Of a stretch of DNA of 16,494 bases, positions 9,090-15,085 are shown in pieces. The stretch lies in NCBI GenBank assembly GCA_905372605.1, contig CAJPPQ010000013.1:1-16494 (forward strand). Reading direction: 5' to 3'. Made by a program: the position numbers and the translations under genes. Source of the stretch: Porphyromonadaceae bacterium (GTDB lineage Bacteria > Bacteroidota > Bacteroidia > Bacteroidales > Paludibacteraceae). A model generated the notes under the pieces. It was not told the origin of the DNA. It ran no database searches and saw nothing but the letters and a program-made list of their open reading frames with translations. Position 1 is the first letter of the stretch, and every line of letters starts with the position of its first letter.

Positions 9090-9698
9090 TTATTTGACAA
9101 CAAAATCGAACATCAGACGATTGCCTATGAATCCTTGTAGACGGTCGCCGATATGTACTCTTCCTACTCCTGCGGGGGTACCTGTGTATATCAAGTCGCC
9201 TATTTTCAATGTGATATACTTACTTATGTGTGATATGATTCGGTCTATCGAAAAAATCATATCCGAAGCCGAAGCCGATTGTACGACATTGCCATTGACT
9301 GATAAAGAGAAGTTTAACTCATCGTCTACCGACGATATATCTATAAAATCGCTTATTGCAGCCGAATTATCGAAGGCTTTTGCCACTTCCCAAGGAGCAC
9401 CTTGCCGACGACAGGCAGCCTGCAAGTCGCGTGCCGTAAAATCCACACCCAAAGCTATCTCTGAATAGTATCGGTGTGCAAACTTTTCGCTGATATTCTT
9501 ACCAATACGCCCGATACGATAGACAAGCTCGCACTCATACTCTATCTGCTCGGAGAAGTCGGGCAAGAAAAAAGGCTTGTTTTCTCGTAACAATGCGGTA
9601 TCGGGTTTGAGGAAAAATATCGGATTATCGGGCATTGTAGTGCGATTCATCTCGGCATTATGCTCGCAGTAGTTCCAACCGACACATATAATCTTCAT
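9090..9698 (-). CDS. Fumarylacetoacetate hydrolase (FAH) family protein
   Basis: 202 residues, a single FAH domain of the short YcgM/FAHD1 type. Visible signatures: Lys31 in Phe-Leu-Lys-Pro-Asp-Thr-Ala; metal ligands Glu55 and Glu57 in Tyr-Glu-Cys-Glu-Leu-Val; Asp86 in Gly-Val-Asp-Phe-Thr-Ala-Arg-Asp; Gly-Ala-Pro-Trp-Glu-Val-Ala-Lys (100-107); and Tyr-Thr-Gly-Thr-Pro-Ala-Gly-Val-Gly (171-179). Members hydrolyse acylpyruvates or decarboxylate oxaloacetate in the cytoplasm using Mg2+ or Mn2+; sequence alone does not fix the substrate. It sits 38 bp after the SPOR gene and just before porU, so it is almost certainly in one transcript with them. No functional link between this hydrolase and type IX secretion is obvious. 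Confidence 0.9.
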   Translation of the reverse strand: MKIICVGWNYCEHNAEMNRTTMPDNPIFFLKPDTALLRENKPFFLPDFSEQIEYECELVYRIGRIGKNISEKFAHRYYSEIALGVDFTARDLQAACRRQGAPWEVAKAFDNSAAISDFIDISSVDDELNFSLSVNGNVVQSASASDMIFSIDRIISHISKYITLKIGDLIYTGTPAGVGRVHIGDRLQGFIGNRLMFDFVVK

Positions 9699-9736
9699 TT
9701 CTTTGAAAAACAGTATATTTATTTGATATACAGCGA

Positions 9737-10210
9737 TTAGTCGTTGCTCGTATTGAACTTTACCACATAGATACCGCCCTTAAACTCTGGAAACTCTTGC
9801 AAAAGTACGTTTTTGAGGGCTTGAGCATCTTCTGCCGATTCGAACTGACCGACACGTACCTTCCAAAAAGGAGCATGCCGCTCGGCTCTGACATACTCGT
9901 TAGGCATACGCTCTTTTACCTTGTTTTCTATCTGGAACGCAATATCTCGCGCAGAGATAGAATTGTCTGAAAAGACCTGCACACTCCACCCTCGCGACAA
10001 ATTAGAGTTCGATTGGGTAGTTACAGGCTGCTGTCGTAGTAGAGCATCGGTTATAGTGCTATCTTGATATACAATCACTGTGGCTTCGGTATTACCGTCT
10101 GCTCGCTGCAGGTCGTCTAAAATATTCGACTGGGAATAAGCAGATAATACTATGACAATCTGCAATGCCACAAGGCTCAACGCTCTATATATGCTATTGT
10201 TATTCTTCAT
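9737..10210 (-). CDS. Exported SPOR-domain protein
   Basis: The frame opens at 10225, but the second Met (10210) starts a more convincing signal peptide (Met-Lys-Asn-Asn-Asn, hydrophobic run, Ser-Ala-Tyr-Ser-Gln), giving 157 residues. After a short Gln/Ser/Thr-rich linker, the C-terminal half (about residues 74-152) is a SPOR domain: Gly-Trp-Ser-Val-Gln-Val-Phe, then Phe-Trp-Lys-Val-Arg-Val-Gly-Gln-Phe, then Ala-Glu-Asp-Ala-Gln-Ala-Leu. SPOR domains bind denuded glycan strands of peptidoglycan, often at division sites, so a periplasmic cell-wall role is likely. It lies between trmH and the FAH gene in a same-strand operon leading to porU. I see no other domain and cannot name a specific partner. 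Confidence 0.88.
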   Translation of the reverse strand: MKNNNSIYRALSLVALQIVIVLSAYSQSNILDDLQRADGNTEATVIVYQDSTITDALLRQQPVTTQSNSNLSRGWSVQVFSDNSISARDIAFQIENKVKERMPNEYVRAERHAPFWKVRVGQFESAEDAQALKNVLLQEFPEFKGGIYVVKFNTSND

Positions 10211-10270
10211 TTTGATAATATTCATCGATAAAAATACATTTTCTTATTATTCGCTATGTCCATATCGTAT

Positions 10271-10810
10271 TTAACGAGAACAGTTTAGTTTTTCAAAAAA
10301 ATCGTAAATCACTATACCCGCCGCCACACTTACATTAAGAGAGTGTTTCGTGCCTGCCTGCGGTATCTCTATACTGTACCGACAGGCATCGATTGTAGGT
10401 TGCCCTACTCCAAATACCTCGTTGCCAAAGACTACGACATAACGGTTAGATTTGTCGATATCGAAATGGTTTAAGGCGACACTTTGCTCCGTCTGCTCGA
10501 TGGCAATAGGTATATAACCTTCGTTTGCAAGCCTCTCGACGATATCTCTCGAATCGTCGGCATATTGCCACTCTACCGAATACTCCGCTCCCAAAGCCGA
10601 TTTGTGTATTTCGTTGTGCGGTGGAGTAGCTGTTATTCCGCAGAGTATCACCTTTTCGACACGGAAAGCATCGGCAGTACGAAAGACAGAGCCTATATTG
10701 TGCATACTGCGGACATTATCGAGCAATACTACCAAAGGTATTTTGGGAATATCTCGATATTCGTCTATCGATACTCTGACTATCTCTTCCGTATTCAGTT
10801 TTCTATTCAT
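10271..10810 (-). CDS. TrmH/SpoU-family RNA 2'-O-methyltransferase
   Basis: A SPOUT-class methyltransferase that uses SAM to methylate a ribose 2'-oxygen in tRNA or rRNA. The three SpoU motifs are present (numbering from the upstream Met at 10819): motif 1 Leu-Asp-Asn-Val-Arg-Ser-x-His-Asn-Ile-Gly-Ser-Val-Phe-Arg-Thr-Ala-Asp (33-50); motif 2 Phe-Gly-Asn-Glu-Val-Phe-Gly-Val (131-138); motif 3 Ile-Pro-Gln-Ala-Gly-x-x-x-Ser-Leu-Asn-Val-Ser-Val-Ala-Ala-Gly (152-168). At about 180 residues it contains little more than the catalytic fold, with no N-terminal RNA-binding extension, so the target RNA cannot be named. The frame opens at 10819, but the -7 box lies only 9 bases upstream of that codon, so I prefer the next Met at 10810. 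It is the first gene of the operon leading to porU. Confidence 0.88.
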   Translation of the reverse strand: MNRKLNTEEIVRVSIDEYRDIPKIPLVVLLDNVRSMHNIGSVFRTADAFRVEKVILCGITATPPHNEIHKSALGAEYSVEWQYADDSRDIVERLANEGYIPIAIEQTEQSVALNHFDIDKSNRYVVVFGNEVFGVGQPTIDACRYSIEIPQAGTKHSLNVSVAAGIVIYDFFEKLNCSR

Positions 10811-10827
10811 TGCAGCCAATTGGACTA

Positions 10828-10835
10828 CAAAGTTA
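10828..10835 (-). promoter_or_regulatory. -7 box for the trmH-to-porU operon
   Basis: TAACTTTG on the minus strand fits the Bacteroidota -7 consensus TAnnTTTG. No clear TTTG lies 19-22 bases upstream, so the -33 element is weak or absent. Transcription would start around 10822, giving a very short leader for the Met at 10810 and almost none for the Met at 10819. Confidence 0.5.
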
Positions 10836-10856
10836 ATCGAATTTTGAAAAAAGTAG

Positions 10857-10864
10857 TAATTTTG
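10857..10864 (+). promoter_or_regulatory. -7 box for the methyltransferase-ketosynthase operon
   Basis: TAATTTTG on the plus strand fits the Bacteroidota -7 consensus, with no good -33 TTTG at the expected distance. Transcription would start about 10870, some 20 bases before the ATG at 10890. Its last five bases form part of a 15-bp palindrome (TTTTGAA-A-TTCAAAA, 10860-10874), which could be an operator or chance in AT-rich DNA. Confidence 0.45.
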
Positions 10865-10889
10865 AAATTCAAAAAAAATCGTATCAATA

Positions 10890-11975
10890 ATGTTTTTACC
10901 ACATCATCTTTCGAAGCGTTACACAAACGACAATCGTACCGCATTAGAGGCACAGCGAGCTGCTCACGAGATTTCGCAAGCCCCGATAGTATTCCAAGTA
11001 AGCCGTCTGATGATAAAATTCGGTATTCTACAGATGCTATCCGACTCACGAGACGGGCTTACCATAGACCAGATTGCGAGTAAGACCCGACTTTCGGTCT
11101 ATGCCGTCAAGATATTGCTCGAGTCGTCGATGTCGATAGGTACGGTATTGTATGCTGACGATAAGTTCGTGTGTTCGAAGACGGGATGGTTTCTTCTGAA
11201 CGACCCTTCGGTACGAGTGAATATGGATTTCAATCACGATGTCAACTATCTCGGTATGTTCCACTTGGAAGAGGCTTTGCTAAGCGGGAAACCTGCCGGT
11301 CTCAGCGTATTCGGCGATTGGAGCACGCTATACGAGGGACTGTCGAGCTTGCCCGAGAAGGTACAAAAATCGTGGTTCGGTTTCGACCACTACTACAGCG
11401 ACGGTTCGTTTGCCGATGCGTTCAAGGTGGTTTTCGAAGACAGACCCAAGCGCCTGCTCGATGTCGGTGGCAATACGGGGAAATGGGCTTTGTATTGCGT
11501 CGGACACGATAGCGAGGTAGAGATAACTATTATGGACCTGCCTCAGCAGATAGAGCTTATGAAAAGCAATATCGCTTCTGCCGCGGGAGCCGATAGGATA
11601 CAAGGGTATGGCTGCAATATGCTGAGCGAAGATACGGTGTTTCCGACGGGATTCGATGTCGTGTGGTTCAGCCAGTTTCTCGACTGTTTTTCGGAGACGG
11701 AGATAGTAAGTATTCTAAAACGGGCGGCAAAAGCTCTGAGCCCTGACGCTAAAATATACATAATGGAAACCTTATGGGACAGGCAGAAGTTCGAGACGGC
11801 TTCGTATGTACTCACTCAGACAAGTGTCTACTTCACTGCAATGGCAAACGGCAATAGCAAGATGTATCATTCGCAAGACTTTATAAATCTTGTAGAGCAG
11901 GCAGGTCTCAAAGTAGAAAGAATATACGACAATATCGGCACAGGGCATACTATTCTGCGTTGTAGTGTAAAATAA
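10890..11975 (+). CDS. SAM-dependent O-methyltransferase, plant-OMT-like fold
   Basis: 361 residues. The N-terminal third is helical with a winged-helix-type segment (about 30-105), as in the dimerisation domain of family-2 O-methyltransferases. The C-terminal part is a Rossmann-type methyltransferase: Leu-Leu-Asp-Val-Gly-Gly-Asn-Thr-Gly (189-197) for SAM binding, Met-Asp-Leu-Pro (215-218), and Leu-Lys-Arg-Ala-Ala-Lys-Ala-Leu-Ser-Pro (276-285). In plant OMTs the catalytic His lies in a His-x-Trp-Ser-Asp-like motif; here the corresponding stretch reads Phe-Leu-Asp-Cys-Phe-Ser-Glu (263-269), so the His appears replaced. Similar methyltransferases occur in Bacteroidota aryl-polyene and flexirubin-type clusters, where they methylate the aromatic head (family knowledge). 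It heads a four-gene operon, 18 bp before the dehydratase-like gene. The substrate is unknown. Confidence 0.82.
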   Translation: MFLPHHLSKRYTNDNRTALEAQRAAHEISQAPIVFQVSRLMIKFGILQMLSDSRDGLTIDQIASKTRLSVYAVKILLESSMSIGTVLYADDKFVCSKTGWFLLNDPSVRVNMDFNHDVNYLGMFHLEEALLSGKPAGLSVFGDWSTLYEGLSSLPEKVQKSWFGFDHYYSDGSFADAFKVVFEDRPKRLLDVGGNTGKWALYCVGHDSEVEITIMDLPQQIELMKSNIASAAGADRIQGYGCNMLSEDTVFPTGFDVVWFSQFLDCFSETEIVSILKRAAKALSPDAKIYIMETLWDRQKFETASYVLTQTSVYFTAMANGNSKMYHSQDFINLVEQAGLKVERIYDNIGTGHTILRCSVK

Positions 11976-11993
11976 TCCCCCCAACATAAAGCG

Positions 11994-12416
11994 ATGAAAT
12001 TCGAAGATATAGACGTACGGCAGCTGATACCTCAGAAAGAGCCTTTTGTAATGGTCGATAAGCTGTTGTATTGCGACGAAACTACTACCAAGACCGCTCT
12101 TACGATAAAGGCGGATAATATTTTCGTCGATGGCGGCATGCTCTCTCGGGCTGGAATATTGGAGAATGTAGCTCAGACTTGTGCTACACGAATAGGGTAT
12201 CTCACTATCGATAAGCCTGTAAGAATCGGTTTCATAGGAGCGATAAACAATTTCTCGTTCTCTGATGTATATGTCGGTATCGGCGACTGCCTATCGACCG
12301 AGATAGTAACTGCCGCAGAAGTAGGAAATATCACACAGGTCGATGCCACGGTGATGTGCCACGACAGGTTGGTAGCAAAAGGCAATATGAAAGTAGCTCT
12401 AATGAACGAACAATAA
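11994..12416 (+). CDS. FabZ-like hot-dog protein (3-hydroxyacyl-ACP dehydratase-like)
   Basis: 140 residues, one hot-dog domain. The N-terminus Leu-Ile-Pro-Gln-Lys-Glu-Pro-Phe-Val-Met-Val-Asp (11-22) matches the opening of FabZ-type and ApeP-type dehydratases, and Leu-Glu-Asn-Val-Ala-Gln-Thr (56-62) aligns with the central helix that carries the catalytic Glu (Glu57 here). The Gly-His-Phe-Pro motif with the catalytic His is missing: the corresponding stretch is Asn-Ile-Phe-Val-Asp-Gly-Gly (42-48), and the only His in the protein is His123 near the C-terminus. So it may dehydrate by another route, bind an acyl-ACP, or be inactive. Dehydratases of this type occur in aryl-polyene clusters. Flanking genes are 18 bp upstream and 10 bp downstream. 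Confidence 0.78.
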   Translation: MKFEDIDVRQLIPQKEPFVMVDKLLYCDETTTKTALTIKADNIFVDGGMLSRAGILENVAQTCATRIGYLTIDKPVRIGFIGAINNFSFSDVYVGIGDCLSTEIVTAAEVGNITQVDATVMCHDRLVAKGNMKVALMNEQ

Positions 12417-12426
12417 ATATCTCGCA

Positions 12427-12840
12427 ATGAACCGTCTGACATGCCAAAAGGAGTTTGATATACGATTCAGTGAAGTAGATTCGATGGGAATCGTATGGCA
12501 CGGCTCGTACTCGTTGTATTTCGAAGATGCTCGCGAAGAATTCGGGCGGCAGTACAATATCGAATATCTCTATATCTTCGAGCAAGGTTTTTATGCTCCA
12601 ATCGTAGAGTTGCACATCGAGTACAAAAATCCGTTAAGGTACAAAGACCGTGCGCGTATCGAAATATCTTACCGCCATACAGAGGCGGCAAAACTCATTT
12701 TCGACTATAAAATATTCAATGCCGACAGTGGCAAACTATCGGCTACCGGATATTCGGTACAAGTATTTCTCGATAGAGATTTCAATCTTATGTGGGACGT
12801 ACCTGCATTTATACGACAATGGAGAGAAAAATATCTGTAA
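12427..12840 (+). CDS. YbgC/4HBT-type acyl thioesterase
   Basis: 137 residues, one hot-dog domain of the 4-hydroxybenzoyl-CoA thioesterase type. The active-site loop reads Val-Asp-Ser-Met-Gly-Ile-Val-Trp-His-Gly-Ser-Tyr (17-28), matching the family's Asp-x-x-Gly-x-Val-x-x-x-x-Tyr pattern with the catalytic Asp18. The following Tyr-Phe-Glu-Asp-Ala-Arg-Glu helix is also typical. Members hydrolyse acyl-CoA or acyl-ACP thioesters in the cytoplasm. In this setting it probably releases or edits the acyl chain made with the ketosynthase; that is inference from context. It starts 10 bp after the dehydratase-like gene and is followed 30 bp later by the ketosynthase. No aberrant residues are visible. 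Confidence 0.85.
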   Translation: MNRLTCQKEFDIRFSEVDSMGIVWHGSYSLYFEDAREEFGRQYNIEYLYIFEQGFYAPIVELHIEYKNPLRYKDRARIEISYRHTEAAKLIFDYKIFNADSGKLSATGYSVQVFLDRDFNLMWDVPAFIRQWREKYL

Positions 12841-12870
12841 TGCATCATATATAAGTAACAACGCATCGGT

Positions 12871-14064
12871 ATGTACATCGTCGGAACAAACATAATATCT
12901 TCGTTGGGATTCGATACGAAAGAAAACTTCAGGCATATCGCCGAAGGTCTGTCGGGAGTGAAGCGCTACGAGGCGGGTACGCTCGATATGCCCGAGCCTT
13001 TCGTGGCTTCGCTTATCGACCGCCGTAGACTCGAAGACCATTTTTCGGGCATCGACAATAATCATATTGCTCGCGAAGCTACTCTGCTCGAGAAAGCGGC
13101 AATAGCCTCTATTACAGACGCCAATACGGAAGCCCGTATCGATCTGTCGAGCAGTAAGACACTGATATTGCTCTCTACGACCAAAGGCAACGTCGACAGC
13201 CTATCGACACCCGACGGCTACGGGCATCTTCCTTTTCTTTGGCATTCGGCAAAGGTGGTCAATAGTTTTTTCGGCAATCCAAATAAGCCTCTGGTCGTAT
13301 CCAATGCCTGTATTTCGGGAGTTGCCGCTCAAATAACGGCAAGCCGCGAACTTGTCGGGGGCGACTTCGAACACGTCGTAGTGGTAGGAGTCGATATGTT
13401 ATCGAAGTTTATAGTATCGGGCTTTGCCTCTTTTAGAGCCTTGTCGGCTGAGTTGTGCCGACCGTTTGACAGGCATCGCTGCGGGCTCAATCTCGGCGAG
13501 GCTGCTGCTACTATTATTTTTTCCGCACACAAAGACCACTCACGCCGCACCATACGTTTCGTCGACGGAGCCATACGCAACGATGCTACACACATATCGG
13601 CTCCTTCGCGTACTGCCGAGGGGCTGAGTAGAGCCTTGCAATACGTTACCGGTAAGCACTCTGTCGACGCCGATAGTCTTGCCTTTATCTCCGCACACGG
13701 CACGGCTACTCCCTACAACGACTCTATGGAGATAAACGCCGTATATCGGTCGAGGCTCGAATCTGTGCCTATCGGTTCTCTGAAAGCATATTTCGGACAT
13801 ACGCTCGGAGCGGCGGGGCTGTTGGAGACTATTATATCGTGCGAGGCTCTCGAAGCCGGTGTAGTGATACCCACGCTCAACTGCACCGAAGTGGAGTCGA
13901 TACAGGCGACCGACGGTCGAACATTCTACCCGAACGTAACAAGCAAGATACGTCGCACCGACAAACGCTATTTCCTCAAGATGATATCGGGGTTTGGCGG
14001 AGTCAATGCAGTAGCTCTTTTCCACCTCGAGCCCGATACCCAAAACCCTCGATTAAACAACTAA
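12871..14064 (+). CDS. Beta-ketoacyl-ACP synthase (KAS II-like ketosynthase)
   Basis: 397 residues, a full-length thiolase-fold condensing enzyme. The Cys-His-His triad is intact: Cys147 in Val-Ser-Asn-Ala-Cys-Ile-Ser-Gly; His276 in Ser-Ala-His-Gly-Thr-Ala-Thr-x-x-Asn-Asp; His310 in Phe-Gly-His-Thr-Leu-Gly-Ala-Ala-Gly, with Lys305 just before it. The Gly-Phe-Gly-Gly turn (374-377) is also present. So it should be able to condense malonyl-ACP with an acyl chain. The Cys-x-Ser-Gly context and divergence from housekeeping FabF suggest a secondary-metabolism enzyme like those of aryl-polyene or flexirubin clusters rather than the primary KAS II. It is the last gene of the operon; the next gene converges on it 96 bp away. 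No ACP or ketoreductase gene is found in the window. Confidence 0.88.
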   Translation: MYIVGTNIISSLGFDTKENFRHIAEGLSGVKRYEAGTLDMPEPFVASLIDRRRLEDHFSGIDNNHIAREATLLEKAAIASITDANTEARIDLSSSKTLILLSTTKGNVDSLSTPDGYGHLPFLWHSAKVVNSFFGNPNKPLVVSNACISGVAAQITASRELVGGDFEHVVVVGVDMLSKFIVSGFASFRALSAELCRPFDRHRCGLNLGEAAATIIFSAHKDHSRRTIRFVDGAIRNDATHISAPSRTAEGLSRALQYVTGKHSVDADSLAFISAHGTATPYNDSMEINAVYRSRLESVPIGSLKAYFGHTLGAAGLLETIISCEALEAGVVIPTLNCTEVESIQATDGRTFYPNVTSKIRRTDKRYFLKMISGFGGVNAVALFHLEPDTQNPRLNN

Positions 14065-14119
14065 ACGATTACACGCTTCAACATTCCTAATTTACCCCCA
14101 CACTTTCGCTCTACATTCC

Positions 14120-14151
14120 TTCATTTTTAACTCTTAATTCTTCATTTTTTT
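14120..14151. repeat. Short AT-rich direct repeat between ketosynthase and TPR gene
   Basis: TTCATTTTT occurs at 14120-14128 and again at 14141-14149, 21 bp apart. Between them lies AACTCTTAATTC. It sits in the 96-bp gap where the ketosynthase and the TPR gene converge. I see no stable hairpin terminator there, so this AT-rich stretch is the only candidate termination signal. Confidence 0.4.
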
Positions 14152-14160
14152 ATAAGCCGT

Positions 14161-14898
14161 CTACTTCGCTGCTTCGACTGCTTCGGGCAGATACTTCTGC
14201 CTTACGATTTTGAAGTTTGGCTCCCTGTCGAGCAGCCGCTCGTACAGTTTTCGGGCTTCGGCGTGCCTGCCCGTCGCTTGGTAACACCTCGCTTCGAGCA
14301 GAAGTAGTTTGAGATATATCCAGTTGCGCGACGTAGCTCCCTGCTGCTCTATGAGTTCTATGGCGCGTCGGTAGTATTTCAAGGCTTGCTCCTTATCGCC
14401 GCCGAAGATGGCGGGCGGGTAAAACAACGAATTACCCTTGTCGAAAAGTATTCGCGGGTTGTTCGAAGCCATCGACAGAGCACGGTCTATCAGCCGCCGA
14501 CTGCGTTTGCCGAGCGTAGGAGCCTTGAGCCGATTGAACGAGACGGCATAGCTCGTGAAGACTCCACTATAATCGATAGCCTCAGCGTTGTTGGGCTCTT
14601 TAGCCAAGACGATAGCAATATAACGTTCGGCTCGAGCGATATTTCGCCCGACGGCATCGTGTTGCTTCTGCTCCGCAAGCATCATCGTATAGCCGTAATA
14701 GCAGTGAATGAGGCTCATCAGAGAGGCTATGTCGGTGGTGTCGGTCTGTTGTTCGCAGCGTCGGGTGAGGTTCTCCCAACGTTTTACGTCGTTCAAGATG
14801 TATGCCGTATAGGTTTCGGTCTTCAGGTCGGTCTGTGCGTCGAGTGTGGTCGTTGCCATTGCGATAGCTGCAATCAGTATGTAAAATCTCTGTTTCAT
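14161..14898 (-). CDS. Exported tetratricopeptide-repeat protein
   Basis: 245 residues. A cleavable signal peptide (Met1 to about Gln22, ending Leu-Asp-Ala-Gln) without a lipobox Cys predicts a periplasmic or outer-membrane-facing protein. The mature part is helical; TPR-type pairs are visible at about 85-125 (Ala-Arg-Ala-Glu-Arg-Tyr-Ile-Ala then Pro-Asn-Asn-Ala-Glu-Ala) and about 195-235 (Leu-Glu-Ala-Arg-Cys-Tyr-Gln-Ala-Thr-Gly-Arg followed by Ala-Arg-Lys-Leu-Tyr-Glu-Arg-Leu-Leu). TPR proteins mediate protein contacts; no enzyme motif is seen and no partner can be named. It lies downstream of the CPBP gene on the same strand, 187 bp away, and that gap contains the 22-bp repeat array. No TAnnTTTG promoter is visible in the gap. 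Base composition is visibly more GC-rich than at the left of the window. Confidence 0.75.
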   Translation of the reverse strand: MKQRFYILIAAIAMATTTLDAQTDLKTETYTAYILNDVKRWENLTRRCEQQTDTTDIASLMSLIHCYYGYTMMLAEQKQHDAVGRNIARAERYIAIVLAKEPNNAEAIDYSGVFTSYAVSFNRLKAPTLGKRSRRLIDRALSMASNNPRILFDKGNSLFYPPAIFGGDKEQALKYYRRAIELIEQQGATSRNWIYLKLLLLEARCYQATGRHAEARKLYERLLDREPNFKIVRQKYLPEAVEAAK

Positions 14899-14934
14899 CG
14901 CTGTATGTGTATGTTGTATTGATATTGATTTATA

Positions 14935-15067
14935 GTGAAATGTCTGTTTTGTCTGTGTAAAACGATTGTTGTTTTCCTGTAAAATGATTGTTATTCTTGG
15001 GTAAAACGGTTGATGTTTTCTGCTAAAATGATTATTGTTCTTGGCTGAAAAAGATTATTGTTTTCTT
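14935..15067. repeat. Degenerate 22-bp tandem repeat array (six units)
   Basis: Units lie at 14935-14956 (weak), 14957-14978, 14979-15000, 15001-15022, 15023-15044 and 15045-15067 (23 bp, one extra base); 15068-15074 starts a further partial copy. The shared core is TAAAAYGRTTRTTGTT-like. Units alternate: those at 14957, 15001 and 15045 end in GTTTTC-type sequence, while those at 14979 and 15023 end in TTCTTGG, so the real period is 44 bp. Neither 22 nor 44 is a multiple of three, which argues against coding. The array fills most of the gap between the CPBP stop and the TPR start. Confidence 0.85.
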
Positions 15068-15085
15068 CTAAAACTCTCGTCGTGC

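Noticed and set aside
9041..9103. Upstream start codon for porU at 9103
   Set aside because: It would overlap the end of the FAH gene by 14 bases and place 21 polar residues before a well-formed signal peptide; the ATG at 9040 is better.
13540..14043. Long minus-strand open frame inside the ketosynthase gene
   Set aside because: The plus-strand frame carries the complete Cys-His-His triad; the reverse frame shows no recognisable motif.
14935..15067. Interpretation of the 22-bp array as a CRISPR
   Set aside because: Units are directly adjacent with no unique spacers, are degenerate, and no cas genes are present.
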